DNA from: Apostichopus japonicus
Taxonomy: Eukaryota; Echinodermata; Holothuroidea; Aspidochirotida; Stichopodidae
Reading direction: 5' to 3'
NCBI RefSeq assembly: GCF_037975245.1
Contig: NC_092571.1
Location: forward strand, 20,298,917 to 20,362,916
Length of the DNA: 64,000 nucleotides
The translations under genes and the position numbers were made by a program. Shown here one piece after another: positions 23,556-34,858 of this stretch. The notes beneath the pieces were generated by a model. It made no database searches and was not told the DNA's origin. It saw only the letters and a list, made by a program, of their open reading frames with translations. Every line of letters starts with the position of its first letter. Position 1 is the first letter of the stretch.

Positions 23556-24220
23556 CAAGGGCGGCGGAACCGGGGGGCACAGGGGGCACGTGCCCCCCCC
23601 CCCACTTTTCCTCAGGTTAAAAATGTGCCCTTTTTCTACATAAAAATTGAAGTGTCTTAAGTTAGCAAGAGGCCAGGGAACCAGAATGAACACTCGGGAA
23701 GGGCCGTTTCCGGCCATCTGAGGGGTTTGTAAAACCAAAAATTTTCTTGTACGCTCCGCGCCAACCGATGGTGGCGCTCCGCTCAGATAGTCGTGCATAC
23801 AACTTTGCAAATCCTGGCTACGCCCTTGACTTTTAATGAATTTCTGTGGGTCAAACTCAAAGCTTATTTCGAATGGAAAAAAAATTGGTTAAGATATTAA
23901 CAAGAAATAAACTCTAATTCGGAAGATTCCTACGTTAGCACCTAGCATGATTTCACCTCATTTTGTCTCAAAAGAAAACTTGTTCCTTGTTTCCCAATTT
24001 GCACATTGGATATTGCAGTGCTAGTATGCATATTTTCCTTGAGGGGGGGGGGGGCGGGACGTTGATGGAGTGATGTGTATACGCAAATAAGTTAATACAA
24101 TAAGAGTTATCAAGGGTACTAAATATAAGGCTGCATCAGTCCAATCGAATTTCTGCAAAGTGCCCTTTGATGTCGGTGCCCCCCCCCCCCCCCAGATTAA
24201 AAGTGCTTCCGCCGCCCTTG
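23556..24220. mobile_element. hAT-type MITE, 665 bp
   Basis: The termini CAAGGGCGGCGGAA and TTCCGCCGCCCTTG are exact inverted repeats (14 bp). The exact 8-bp duplication CGGTCGAC lies at 23548-23555 and 24221-24228. Near the left end is the palindrome GGGGGCACGTGCCCCC (23582-23597). The core module found in other families occurs here inverted at about 23735-23795. Confidence 0.93.
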
Positions 24221-24310
24221 CGGTCGACACGAACAATCTTGCAATGAGTCGAAAATATCACACATCATCAGCATCGGCACAATAATACACCTTCAAAAGG
24301 TGCTACTTAC

Positions 24311-24450
24311 TCCTCCATTCCACAGTCTAAACTTTTTGGCGGCTTCGGACTCAGTGTTGACCAAGATTTACAATATCACTTTCGGCCAAACTCCAGGAGT
24401 CTACCTCCGTGCAGGTAGTTCGTCGGTTTAACTCGTCGTGTACGCGTGAA
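24311..24450 (-). other. Possible first exon of the minus-strand gene
   Basis: On the minus strand a segment with several CpGs leads to GGAATGGAGGA followed by a perfect donor GTAAGT (24310-24305). The ATG at 24318 would be the start. It lies upstream of, and in the same orientation as, the decayed gene at 22862-21770. The splice phase (2) does not fit the next exon I can see, so an intervening exon or no relation is possible. Confidence 0.25.
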
Positions 24451-24459
24451 AACGCGTAG

Positions 24460-25500
24460 AGCTGCAGCTGCAGTTGTATAACTCGACAGTGCTCGATTAG
24501 TTCTTAATAATTTGCAATTGATGACAGTTTAACATTACTAAACACATTTAGTCAAAGAGCGCTTCCGCAAGTAGTAACTTTTTGGACAAACAATTTGACA
24601 AAACTTATCAAACATGTCTTGACTCCAATGTTTTTAAAGTACTATTATAGGAGTGAGGTATACGCGTTTGTGTAATACTAATGCTATATGTACATATACG
24701 GGTGTTCGTGCGTGGGTGGGTGGGATTATTTTGTTGAGAGGGGGGGTCTTTCCCCTTATACGTAACATAACAACAACAAAACACAGAGAGAGATAATTAA
24801 ATAGGGACTGCTAACTCTCCGATTATTTAAAGAAGTTTAAGACATGTTTCTGAAGAGAAAACGGCTGATGTTCTTTTTTTCAACATGACAATGTTTATGA
24901 CGTCATCAAGTCATCACGATATCGTACTTTTAGATTGTTATGGTCAGGCATCGAACCGTGAGAATTGATCTTATCGAATTAATGTTAGCCTAATTATAAT
25001 TAAGTCTAGACACCGCTATAGTTAATGAACACATCCATTATACAGGACACTATTAGCCAAGCGAACGAAGTCAGATTTCATATGAACGGGTGGGTCGCTG
25101 TACTTTTCTCTTTACTGGTTTATGATCAATATCAAGCGACTAGATTCGAAAAAGGGAAGGGAAAAAATGAGGGTATAACTTTTTTATCGATAAAGAAGTA
25201 CATGTAATTACTGTATATGTACTTTCATATAATTACAATTGAAAGTAAAATTTTCATGTTTACGAAATTAGTACGATGGTATTTATTGGAGAAGACAAGA
25301 TATGATACAAATAAAGGAAATCATGTTTTTAACTACGGTACCACAACAGTCCACCATGTTGTATAAAAAACATCTAATTATCTGTATGGGCGTTTAGGGA
25401 TGACTTTGTCACAAATTGACTGGGCTATTTAGTCTAATGCACAGTCCATTAAAGGTCAGTTCCTCATACAACAATGCTCAATAAATGCACGATTTGCATG
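24460..25500. other. Anonymous sequence
   Basis: Nothing recognised apart from a G-rich run near 24741 and a TGACGTCA palindrome at 24898. Confidence 0.5.
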
Positions 25501-25509
25501 GCCTTATGT

Positions 25510-25853
25510 CAAGGGGGGGGGGTAGGAAGCTTCCAAAGAGTGGGGGGTGGGGGTGGGGTACAACGTCAGAGGGGCACTTTCTCATTCCACAACCACCAAT
25601 CGTCATGTTATAAACCGATACACACCGACCATATCACTTAAATAAATATAATGTGTTAGTATGCTATTAATAGTATTTTGGTGCACGTGAATAATTCAAA
25701 TAAAATATTCAAATTAACAAAAGCTTAAGATATCCAAAAGACAGTTCTTCATGCAAAGGGGCACATCATATTTGCCAGTAGGGCACATTTACTATTTTGG
25801 AAGAAAAGTGGGGGCACGTGCCCCCAGTGCCCCCCTCCGGCTCCTACCCCCTG
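25510..25853. mobile_element. hAT-type MITE, 344 bp
   Basis: The left end is CAAGGGGGGGGGTAGGAAGC; the right end read inwards is CAGGGGGTAGGAGCCGGAGG. The flanks CCTTATGT (25502-25509) and CCTTAGGT (25854-25861) match at 7 of 8. The palindrome GGGGGCACGTGCCCCC is present at 25810-25825. Confidence 0.82.
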
Positions 25854-25864
25854 CCTTAGGTAAC

Positions 25865-26420
25865 ATGCTTACAACGTAATACACATTTTCAAGGACAAAT
25901 AATGCCGAATGACACTATCCAATGGTTGGCTCTGTTTATTCACATGAAGTTCAAAGAACATATTATATTGAGTTATAATGGTATGATTGTTGAAACAATG
26001 GATGAACATTAACAGTTAGACCTGCACTGATGAGCTCACGTCATGATTAATGTAAACGTAAAGGAACATTTCAGAGACTAAACATATTTTTAGATTGAAT
26101 ATCTTGAAAGCCGAATTATCTATAGAAACATTTCTCTTACTAGCACATCATATTTCCCCTCCTCTTTTTCTTAGACAATGACATGAAAAGACTGAAATTA
26201 TGCCTTAAGTCATTTTGTTAAATGATGTTTTAGCGGGTCATGCCTCGAGTCACAAAGTTTCAAAAAGCAAGTGACCAGATTAAGTTTGACAAGTTTTTTT
26301 TCTTCCCCTCTAGAGATAATACAGCAACTTGGGAAGGTTGTAATGTTATACTGATGTAAGCATATAGGCTATTTGTCGAAACTGTATCGCACATATACTG
26401 TAAAAGCCTATATTATATGA
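25865..26420. other. Anonymous sequence
   Basis: No feature was recognised in this stretch before the 4.9-kb element. Confidence 0.5.
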
Positions 26421-26660
26421 CTCATACACTGTAAACATTAGTTAGTCACGAATGGCAAAAATCTAGTCACAGTGACTAGAGTTAGCTAGTCATTACCAAT
26501 TCGTTAGTTGCAGACCAATTTGCATGGTCGTTCGACTAACATAAATTAGTCACATAAATTTGTACGAACTTTTTTGACACTCACTATGCATGTCATGTAT
26601 GTAAGCGTGACGAAGATGTTCTAGTCTTCTGTTTGTTTACTTTCTATAACCTTCAGCTTT

Positions 26661-26689
26661 GACCAATGACGTCATTATTTTTATCCAAT
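26661..26689 (+). promoter_or_regulatory. Promoter-like patch: CCAAT, CRE palindrome, CCAAT
   Basis: CCAAT (26663-26667) overlaps the perfect CRE palindrome TGACGTCA (26667-26674), and a second CCAAT follows at 26685. About 230 bp downstream is a strong donor (TTAG|GTAAGTT, 26910), so the segment between may be a 5' untranslated exon. This is inference from motifs. Confidence 0.35.
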
Positions 26690-27748
26690 CATCGTACCGT
26701 AGAATACGGTGTGCTTAGCTGATCAGATATCAAAAAATCAGACGACGACCGGCGATTACATGTATACTGTATGCACGTACGTGGTACGTCGTGCGTCGTA
26801 CATTGCGGTCATTGCCTAACTGCAGATAGAACAGGGCTATCAACAAAATAAGAAGATTCTTAATCATTTAACAAATTGTCAGAAGCAGTTTCAAATTGTC
26901 GTCAGTTAGGTAAGTTCAATCACAACTGAAATTCTAATAAATAATAATTGACACAATTGACATAATGTTCAAGGAAGGTTTGAATATCCGTGATGTGTTT
27001 GGCTGGAAAGTATGGGTAAAATTATAACGGTAGGCCTTAGTAAGCTAAACTGTTGCTAACGCTAGGACGAAGCTAGGCTAGGAGCTTAGTCTTCCTAGTG
27101 TAGCCCACATGCGCTCGTAGATGAATAGTACTTTAGTAGCAGTAATACACACTAATATGACATATTTTATATAAATGTGAATTATTAGCTAGTACACTAG
27201 GCCTATATTCTATAATGTTACGAGCGCCTGTGGTGTACTAGGCTAGCCTACGTCAAGTTTCTAGACACCACTTCGTCGACCACCAACCCGGTCTGCATTT
27301 CGTGCACTCTGAACTGAAGATCTTCATAGTGGGACTTACCCTCTGCTCTTGTAGGCTTAAGTACATGGTACTCATATTTTAGGTTATTTTTGCTTAAGTT
27401 GGAAGTACCTTGTGTTGAACTAAGGACAAAAACTCAGTTTCAATGCATGAAAATAGAAATACCCATGATGTTGTTAGCCTAGGCCTCAGGTTCATAGTGG
27501 CCGTAAGTGGCTATGTTAGTATCCTACTTCCTAGACCAAGTCTACACCAGCTGTAGCACAATGTTGTAGGGTTCTGTATCCTAAGTGGAGTGGCTGCTGA
27601 GTGCTAATACCCTGGACAGAGAATGTTTTGAGTCTTATTTAGCAAATAATCCACAATGGTATGCATTTTCTGCTCCTGCATATGTGCATCAAGGGGTTTT
27701 GAGCCTACTCAGCCTATCATTAATTTTCTGTTGTTTGTCAATTTTCAG

Positions 27749-28554
27749 AGAAAGGTAATGTGCCAAGTCCTCAGCATTCACAGCTATATACTTTGAATGG
27801 TTGTTGTATCAATGGACTCAACTGGTTAGATGAGGTAACAACAAATTTCAAACAACTCTGACAGCAGAAATAGATATCCTGATACATCATGGGAGATCTA
27901 CTGTAGTAACTATAGGAACCAGTGCTTGCCACCCATGGAGAATAAGGTAATTTGACATTGTTGTTCAGTTTGACGAGCAACAAATTTGAATGTTTTATCA
28001 CAAATTATGCCCCCTATCTACCTCTTGTCCCCAATACCTGTCTTTAATATATTGTAACAACCTTTGCATAAACCTTTAAATGGACTGGATATGTTATTGA
28101 GGTGAACTGTGTATCTATAGATAGCATTTCAGTAAGCTTTCCTTTAGACTACTGTACATGCTGTTACAGTTAGGCTGTGGTTTACAAATCCCAATGATCC
28201 AGTTTTGGCAAAGAACACCTTCAAGTTAATTCTCTTATTCTAAGTAACTTAACAGTTGCACTGGAGTGACAGGCAATATCAGTTTAACATGTTCCAAACA
28301 GTTCAGGAATGCATTGGGGTATGTCCTGGACCTGTAGGTCAGTTTGGGATCGAGGAATCAGCTGAGCTAAACAAAAGTAGTTTTCATCACATTTCAGAGC
28401 CAGAGATGAAAAAGCCCTCCCCGCTGACCCTTCTCTGGATGATGTTTCTGCAGGTTTGGCAAGCCAGACCAAGTGGACTGTGACCCGGATACCAATAAAA
28501 CCTGAAAGAATTCATAAATGCACCCAACTTGGTCAAGCTTATCAAAATTGGTGA
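27749..28554 (+). CDS. Putative spliced gene fragments inside the TIR element, unrecognised
   Basis: Coding-like exons: 27865-27946 (acceptor CTGACAG, donor AAG|GTAATT) reads RYPDTSWEIYCSNYRNQCL then PPMENK. 28256-28318 (acceptor TTAACAG, donor GGG|GTATGT) reads LHWSDRQYQFNMFQTVQECI. These two join in phase 0. 28398-28554 (acceptor CACATTTCAG) reads ARDEKALPADPSLDDVSAG, then ASQTKWTVTRIPIKPERI, and ends at TGA. Its phase does not fit the preceding exon by my reading. An upstream open segment from 27749 reads SPQHSQLYTLNGCCINGLNW. A frame at 28518-28712 (VADVDLVTAYTVLLISCV) and one at 28860-29075 (EAVLDPFKLPRSSVGKLL) may be further pieces. The residue mix looks real, but I recognise no family. 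It could be the element's own gene, a captured host gene, or a pseudogene. Confidence 0.45.
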
Positions 28555-29311
28555 CTGGAAATGTTGTTGCAGACGTAGACCTGGTTACTGCTTACACAGT
28601 ATTGCTCATATCATGTGTATCTACACACTGCACAGTGCATACTGAAATCTCTGAAAAGACATCTTTATGGACCAAAAATGAGAATTGCATAGCATTCTGT
28701 TGTGGTTTATAATGTGACGACTATAAAAAGTATCAATTTGGTATGAAAAAAATTCATCTCTCAATTGAGGTGGCGCACTCCTATTAGAGTCTATATCCAT
28801 CTCCTCGATTGTTCTCCTTTAGGTAAGTGCCAAAAAGCAGCTGAGAATATCTTTTTTGACCTGTTATCAATCATAATCTAGTTTTTGTGGCTTGCATGTT
28901 GGAGAACATGAATGGAAGTACATGTGGTGAGAAAATTGGGTCAATTGAGGCAGTTTTAGACCCCTTTAAGCTTCCCAGGAGTAGCGTAGGAAAACTGTTA
29001 CCACTGAGTGAAGAGGTTTGTTTACAAGTGACGAAAACTTCCGGCTCGAATAGCAAAATATCTACATGGTCATGATACAGAAAATTGTTAGTGCCATGAA
29101 AGGCCAACTTGTCAGCTCTCCGGTGATAGGTAGCATTGAGCTAGTGAAAACTTCTATCTAGACTAAGAGACCACATCACTTTTGTGATTTAGTGTGTAAG
29201 TCCATGGGGCTTTTAATGGGCGTATGCTACCTTAAATATAAGGAACAAGCTGTGATATACAGTGCGCATTATGCAATCAGTGAAATAACCACAGTACGTA
29301 AAGACATACAG

Positions 29312-29530
29312 AAGTTGTGGCGGAATGGTTAGAGCACTGAACACAGGATTCCATGATCGTGGGTTCATGTACCAACCTGGTCGATACGTATGTATCTTTA
29401 ATGAAGACACGTAATCTCAATTGCCTCTCTTTACCCAGGTGTATAGGGTACCCTGGGAGGTAATTAAAAAATATAGCATTTGAACTTTATGGCTGCAATG
29501 ATATGGGATGTCCCCAGGTGAACATGTAGA
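29312..29530 (+). repeat. tRNA-derived SINE, decayed
   Basis: Perfect A box TGGCGGAATGG (29318-29328) and a degenerate B box GGTTCATGTAC (29362-29372). The body contains CAATTGCCTCTCTTTACCC and AGGTGTATAGGGTACC, a tail I associate from memory with invertebrate SINEs. It is inserted within the 4.9-kb TIR element. Confidence 0.55.
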
Positions 29531-31319
29531 TGTAGCTAACCATGATGAGCATAATGTCTGATATGTGTTACCGAGGACCATAGATAGTGTTACGTAAATA
29601 CTGTGCCAATGTTGCAATATAAATGGCTAATTTACATTACATTTACAGAGTGTGGCTATGTTACATACTTAACCAAATGTCTTTAGGCCTTTGTTACTTT
29701 ACCACACTGTATGTCAAAAGTGAAAAAGGAAGGATATTTTTTTTGTGTAATGCAAAGAGATAGTTCACTTGAGTATTCAGCATTGATTTATAGAAAAACT
29801 GTGGTGAGTCATAAACCAAACTTATGACAAATAATTTCTCAGCAGAAATTGTAGCATATACGTACACATAATACCGCACACCGGTTATATTCAATAATGC
29901 ACACCGGTCATACTACTAGTATGCTATAGTGCATGCCTAAGCCCCACATAAGTGTAGTGTATAAGATCATTGTTTGTGTACTTGCGCACACCTTTGGGAT
30001 CAAGCAAAGTTCAAATTATCAGCAAATGATGTTCGATATCGGGCAAGTCTTTAATTTGAACTTCAGTGTACTTGGAAAAAATTACAATCATTAAATGGGG
30101 TTAGTGTGATTGAATGTGGGGACCTCATTTAAAATGTACCCCAAAAATTGACCTCAAAGGTAAGTTTCTACCATTCAAGACATAGCTTATAGTTGGTGAT
30201 AAAGTACTTCTAGAAATGTTTTAACTACTTTGTTTTCTGTTCCACCCTAATGTTGCTTCAAGGATAATAACATATTCAACTTACATGTTCTGCATTAATA
30301 TTGTACCATCACATCCATGGTCAGAAACTTATAATAATATCACTTCCAAGTTCCGAATTCAAGATGATAATTATAAGGATATTTTCTGGCCCTTTTTAAC
30401 AGCTAAGGTCATATAGAGCTACTCAAGGCCTTTTTATACCATTTGATTTGACATGGGGTATTATTTTTATAAATAAAGTTATAAATATGATATATTATTT
30501 TGTGTATATTAAATATATGTTATATATATTTATATTTAAATATTAATTAAGATAATTTAATTGGCTAAACTTCTATTTTTATATTTGAGCTGTGCACTTG
30601 CAATTTTTCCCTTTTTCTGTCTGTCCATATCTCTTCCATGCTGCTATCTTGATGAAACTGATGGAGCCCATAATGATGCATGGTCAGTGGACAATAAGGG
30701 TCTTTAAGAAATTGTAGGTATAGGTCATCAGGGGGTCTGATTGTTTGAAAACTGTTGAACATTGCCAACTTAATGGCTTAGGAGCGTTTCAAAGTAATCC
30801 CATAAGTATTTACAAGATGTTTTGTGGGAAAAGATTTTGACAATTTTGTAAAAATGTTTTCCCAATTGTTTTCCCAATTGTCCCATAAATATTTATTTTA
30901 GTTTTAAATGTTCTTTAACCTTTAGTGTTTGTTACTGTTCTTTATGAGATGACTTTTAAATGGAATGCTTATTTGTCACATTTTGCATTAATACTGAATG
31001 TTAATAAAAATTTCCATGAAACTTACAATGTGTGTCACTATCTCATTTCTTAACTAATTAGTACTTAATCTTAAACTAGTCTTGTGACCTAAATAAGTAG
31101 TCACAGTTACAATGACTAATATTTTTGGTCACTGGACTAAGCTTTGGTCGATAGAGGCATCGTAGTAGGACTAATTTTAATTAGTCAGAAAACTCGATTT
31201 AATTAGTCACAAAACTAATGTTATATAGTCAAATGACTAGAAGAAACTGGTCGATAGAGACATCGTTGTGACTATTTTTTTTTAGTCATATTGACTAACT
31301 ATTGTTTACAGTGTAGCAG

Positions 31320-32025
31320 TACGTGGCCAGTTATGTTATAACATGTGCTATCCAACCAGAAACTATTTATACATGATATACAATATAAAAAAACGTTCTC
31401 GGAAGAGATGCTGAGAAATAAAAACCCTCATTATGCATTCCCTTACAAACACGAACTAATCGGTCCCTTGCAAATAACCACATCATCATGACAATGTACT
31501 TTTCTTTGGCAAACTTTCTAGCCCATTCACAGAGATCACAGATATCTCTATATTTTCATACACATGTTTAGTCGTCTATCGGATATTGCTTTACCATTAA
31601 GTTTTACAAAAAAGGATATTGGGTAATTTCTACTTCCACATGAACACTTATTTCGGATGTAATAAAAATTACAAAATAAAAAAATATCATAAAAATGAAT
31701 TAAAAATGAACAGAGGAAGAAAAAGGGTCATAGCCCTAAACTGTTCTGTTTTTTCAATGACGTCATTGTTAATGTACATTCACATTATTGAGGATATCTG
31801 AATATTCATGAAATTGAAGTTTATCTGAAGTGGACAATGTGTGATCTAAGGATGGTTCTTTCCTTTGTTCTGTATTTATTATTATTTTTTATTGATGTCA
31901 TTATTTTTATGCTTAATTTTTTCGTATTCTGCATAGGGGTTGCAACGTACAAAAGCTCCATTGAGCTCCTTATTGTCACTCCCCTATCTCTATTATATAT
32001 ATCGTACACAACAAATACACTGTAT
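31320..32025. other. Anonymous AT-rich sequence
   Basis: Nothing recognised beyond a TGACGTCA palindrome at 31758. Confidence 0.5.
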
Positions 32026-32029
32026 ATTT

Positions 32030-32185
32030 TCATCCCTTCGAGGGGAATGGTGATGCACACCCGACGTTGATAACAGTCATAGTCCCGATGCAAGGGGACT
32101 GGGGTTGAGAGCGGGTCAGTCGTTTGGTAGTTTGGTTTTCGTGCCCAGGTTCTTTCCTGGGCGACTTTTTCTTAAAAGGAACTTA
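32030..32185 (+). repeat. Dispersed copy of the U2-headed element (head decayed)
   Basis: From CCCTTCGAGGGGAATGG to GACTTTTTCTTAAAAGGAAC it matches the minus strand of the array at 55703-56303. This includes the AGTCCCGATGCAAGGGGACT and CCAGGTTCTTTCCTGGGC hairpins. The preceding 20-odd bases (ACACTGTATATTTTCATCCC) resemble only weakly the U2-derived head GTGTAGTATCTGTTCCC. This shows the element is dispersed and not confined to one array. Confidence 0.75.
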
Positions 32186-33397
32186 TAGTGTAATGATGTG
32201 TGAAAAACAATTGCTTGTGAATTTAACATTTTTACATTAAATAGTCTTAAGTTGTCACATCCTTTTAAAAAAATTAGCATATTCAAAACTAATATTGTTC
32301 TCGTGAAAACCTCAGACCCACCCTTCCATGCCTGATGTACTTTTTGATAGCTTGAATGCCACATACAGTTTTTGGTCAAATCGTCACAGACTGGTTTGTC
32401 GTTTCACCATGCAATGAGCATTTTCCACTTCCGCCTTCGGTCCGTCTTTGTGGCAACAAGGAGAGAATTTATGATAGATCATCCGTTGCTCGGAAGTTTC
32501 AGAGTCACAAAGCTGTGTTAGTGAGAAAAACTCTTTCTTTTTTTTTGATGGAAAAAATTAACAAATGATGACCAAAAACGTCTCGCATTTCGTCCGTTTC
32601 TATAGGCTACAATTATGCTTCCCTTCCTACGCTTGGACCTAATTTTATCATATCGGTCAAATTTTTTAAACCCACCGGTCATTTTGGTTGGACTTATCTT
32701 ACAACTATAGCAGGCGCGTATCCAGGATTTTCAAACCCGGGGGGCGCGAATTACTATCTAAGCGGAGCGCCACCATCGGTTGGCGCGCAGCGTACAAGAA
32801 AATTTCTTTTTTTGAAACCCCCCAGATCACCGGAAACGGCACTTCTCGGGCTTGAAATGACCAACCAGATGTACACTTTTTGCCTGAGAACCAGGTATTT
32901 CCTAATAGTTTTTTTTTCCATCCATAACCTTTTTGAAGTTTGTCAACCCGGCACACATCATGTTCGACCTGATGGCATCTCCTGTGGGTCTTTGCTTTTG
33001 TAGGTGATTCTACGTCGCGGCCCACAATACCCGTCAGCCCCACTTTTCAAGGTTTTAAGCCCCATAGTTGTTCAGAATTTGAAAATTCACATTTCTCGTG
33101 AATAAACTCACTTGAAAACATACCCATAATGTTGTACAAAATTTCATCTATGGACAACCAATATAGAAAAACTTCCTTCAACCCCTAACAGACCGGTCAA
33201 AATTGCACGAGTAGAGGGAAGTGTGATGCAGAATGTTGGTCAGAAATTTTCGAAAATTCAGACACAGTTAATTTATTGGTGTACAAACATTGCAACCTCT
33301 TATAACGTCTATTATAAAACTTGGTTGAAGGAAATGAAAAAATAGCAGATATTCCCGAAAGCGAACACAACACACATAGGCGTAGGAGGCGCGGCGG

Positions 33398-33779
33398 CAG
33401 TGGCGGAGCTAGGGGTATTGGTCAGGAGTGGCGAGAATGGTCTGCAGGAGCGCTTTCGACACTATCTAAGCGGAGCGCCACCACTGGTTGGCGCGTAGCG
33501 TACAGAAAATTTTTGAATAAAGATACTCCCTAGATCGCCGGAAATGACCCTTTCCGGGCCTGGCTAATTTGCAGATAAATGAAGAATAAGGTGTCATCGC
33601 CAAATGACACCAACAAAATGTGACAAATGTCAATAAGTAGATGAGAGCGCAATAAAAAAGTCAATAATCTAGAATAAGTAAAAAGTGGTAAAGAGCTGAA
33701 AAAGGCGCCAGCAGTCCATTTGAGTCCGTCAGGGGGGGGGGGGGCATCCGCCCCTGACCGTATGGACGCTCCGCCACTG
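33398..33779. mobile_element. hAT-type MITE, complete (382 bp), nested
   Basis: The termini share CAGTGGCGGAGC as inverted repeats. The exact 8-bp duplication CGCGGCGG lies at 33390-33397 and 33780-33787. The core module is at 33464-33520. Flanking GGCGTAGGAGG and GGGGTGCAGCCCC look like the broken halves of an older element. Confidence 0.92.
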
Positions 33780-34134
33780 CGCGGCGGGGGTGCAGCCCCT
33801 AATTCGCCATTACTAATGTAAAAGAGAGTTTTGACATAATTGGACCTCCATGCTTTTTATAAATCTACATGAGACATGTCGTTGTTTACATTAGCATCCC
33901 GCGGTATACTGCGCAATTTTAAGGGACCGTACGGTACATGATGGCATGCGATGTAATAACCGATACTTGCTTATATGATATTGGCATGAACACGTTGAAC
34001 GCGCGCTTCGCGCGCGAAAATTTTTGGTTATTTTTTCAGGCAAGTCGGACAGTTTTGAGGCTTTTCATCCTGGAACGCCATTTTCATGCTCACTGATATG
34101 ATGTGATATCTGCTGTTTGCGTTACAAACTCGAA

Positions 34135-34460
34135 CAGGCGCGTAGCGAGGAATTTGCCAAGGGAGGGGCGAAGCCTGTAGGCAAATTATCTAAGCGTAGC
34201 GCCACCATAGGTTGGCGCGAAGCGTACAAGAAAATTTTGGCCGAAAATGCCTCCCAGATCGCTGGAAATGGCACTACCCAGGACCATTTGTTAGCGCGAA
34301 GCGTACAAGCAAATTTTGGCCGAAAATGTCTCCCAGATCGCTGGAAATGACACTTCCCAGGCCTTGTAAGTTGCCTCTAAGCACTTTCTATTTTGAAATT
34401 ACTCAGCGATATCATTTAAAAAAATGCTGAATGGGGGGGGGGTGGGCGGTCGCCCCCATC
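34135..34460. mobile_element. hAT-type MITE, family C, right end lost, internal 79-bp duplication
   Basis: The left end CAGGCGCGTAGCGAGGA and body match the copy at 22089-22401. A 79-bp segment is duplicated in tandem (GCGCGAAGCGTACAAG at 34215 and 34294). The right end breaks up after the poly(G) near 34433-34442, so no duplication can be scored. Confidence 0.75.
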
Positions 34461-34684
34461 CCAAAATCATGTTCCCCGACGACACGGTCGAGTTCGAGAC
34501 CAGCCACAGTTGGTTTCATAGCACAATTCTACACACGCGTTATGATAGACCATATATAGTACATATATAGATCATTACTGAGAGAGGAAAATGGAAACGT
34601 CAAAAAATGGAGTTGTCGGTGTAAGGGGTAGGGTGAGTCACACTTTTACGAAATCATTGATCCGTCACTGGCTAACCTTCAGCG

Positions 34685-34858
34685 CTGTAATGATGTCACT
34701 GTTCCTCTTTCTCTCCCCGGTGTCTTCGCGTTTTTCTTTTACTCCCTCCCTTTCTCCTTTTTCTCTCTTTCTTCTATTTCTTTTCCCTTCCTTCCTCTCC
34801 TCCTCCTCTTTTTTCCTTTTCTTCTTCTCTTTTTTTTCTCTTCTCTTTTTCTTACCCG
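34685..34858 (+). repeat. Long polypyrimidine tract
   Basis: About 170 bp of nearly uninterrupted C and T on the plus strand, a mirror-repeat-rich sequence able to form triplex DNA. Frames on both strands translate to low-complexity S/F/L or K/R/E and are not genes. Confidence 0.85.

Larger units (their letters stand above)
26427..31313. mobile_element. 4.9-kb TIR element flanked by TA, with gene-like interior
   Basis: The left end CACTGTAAACATTAGTTAGT and the complement of the right end CACTGTAAACAATAGTTAGT differ at one position, and the match continues to 21/22. TA lies on each side (26425-26426 and 31314-31315), consistent with a TA target duplication. Both subterminal regions are filled with TAGTCA/GACTAA words in both orientations, as expected of transposase-binding arrays. 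The interior contains a promoter-like patch, several coding-like exons and a tRNA-type SINE. Ends and TA fit a Tc1/mariner-like or other TA-duplicating superfamily, while CACTG ends recall CACTA elements. I cannot assign it. No transposase motif was recognised. Confidence 0.8.
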
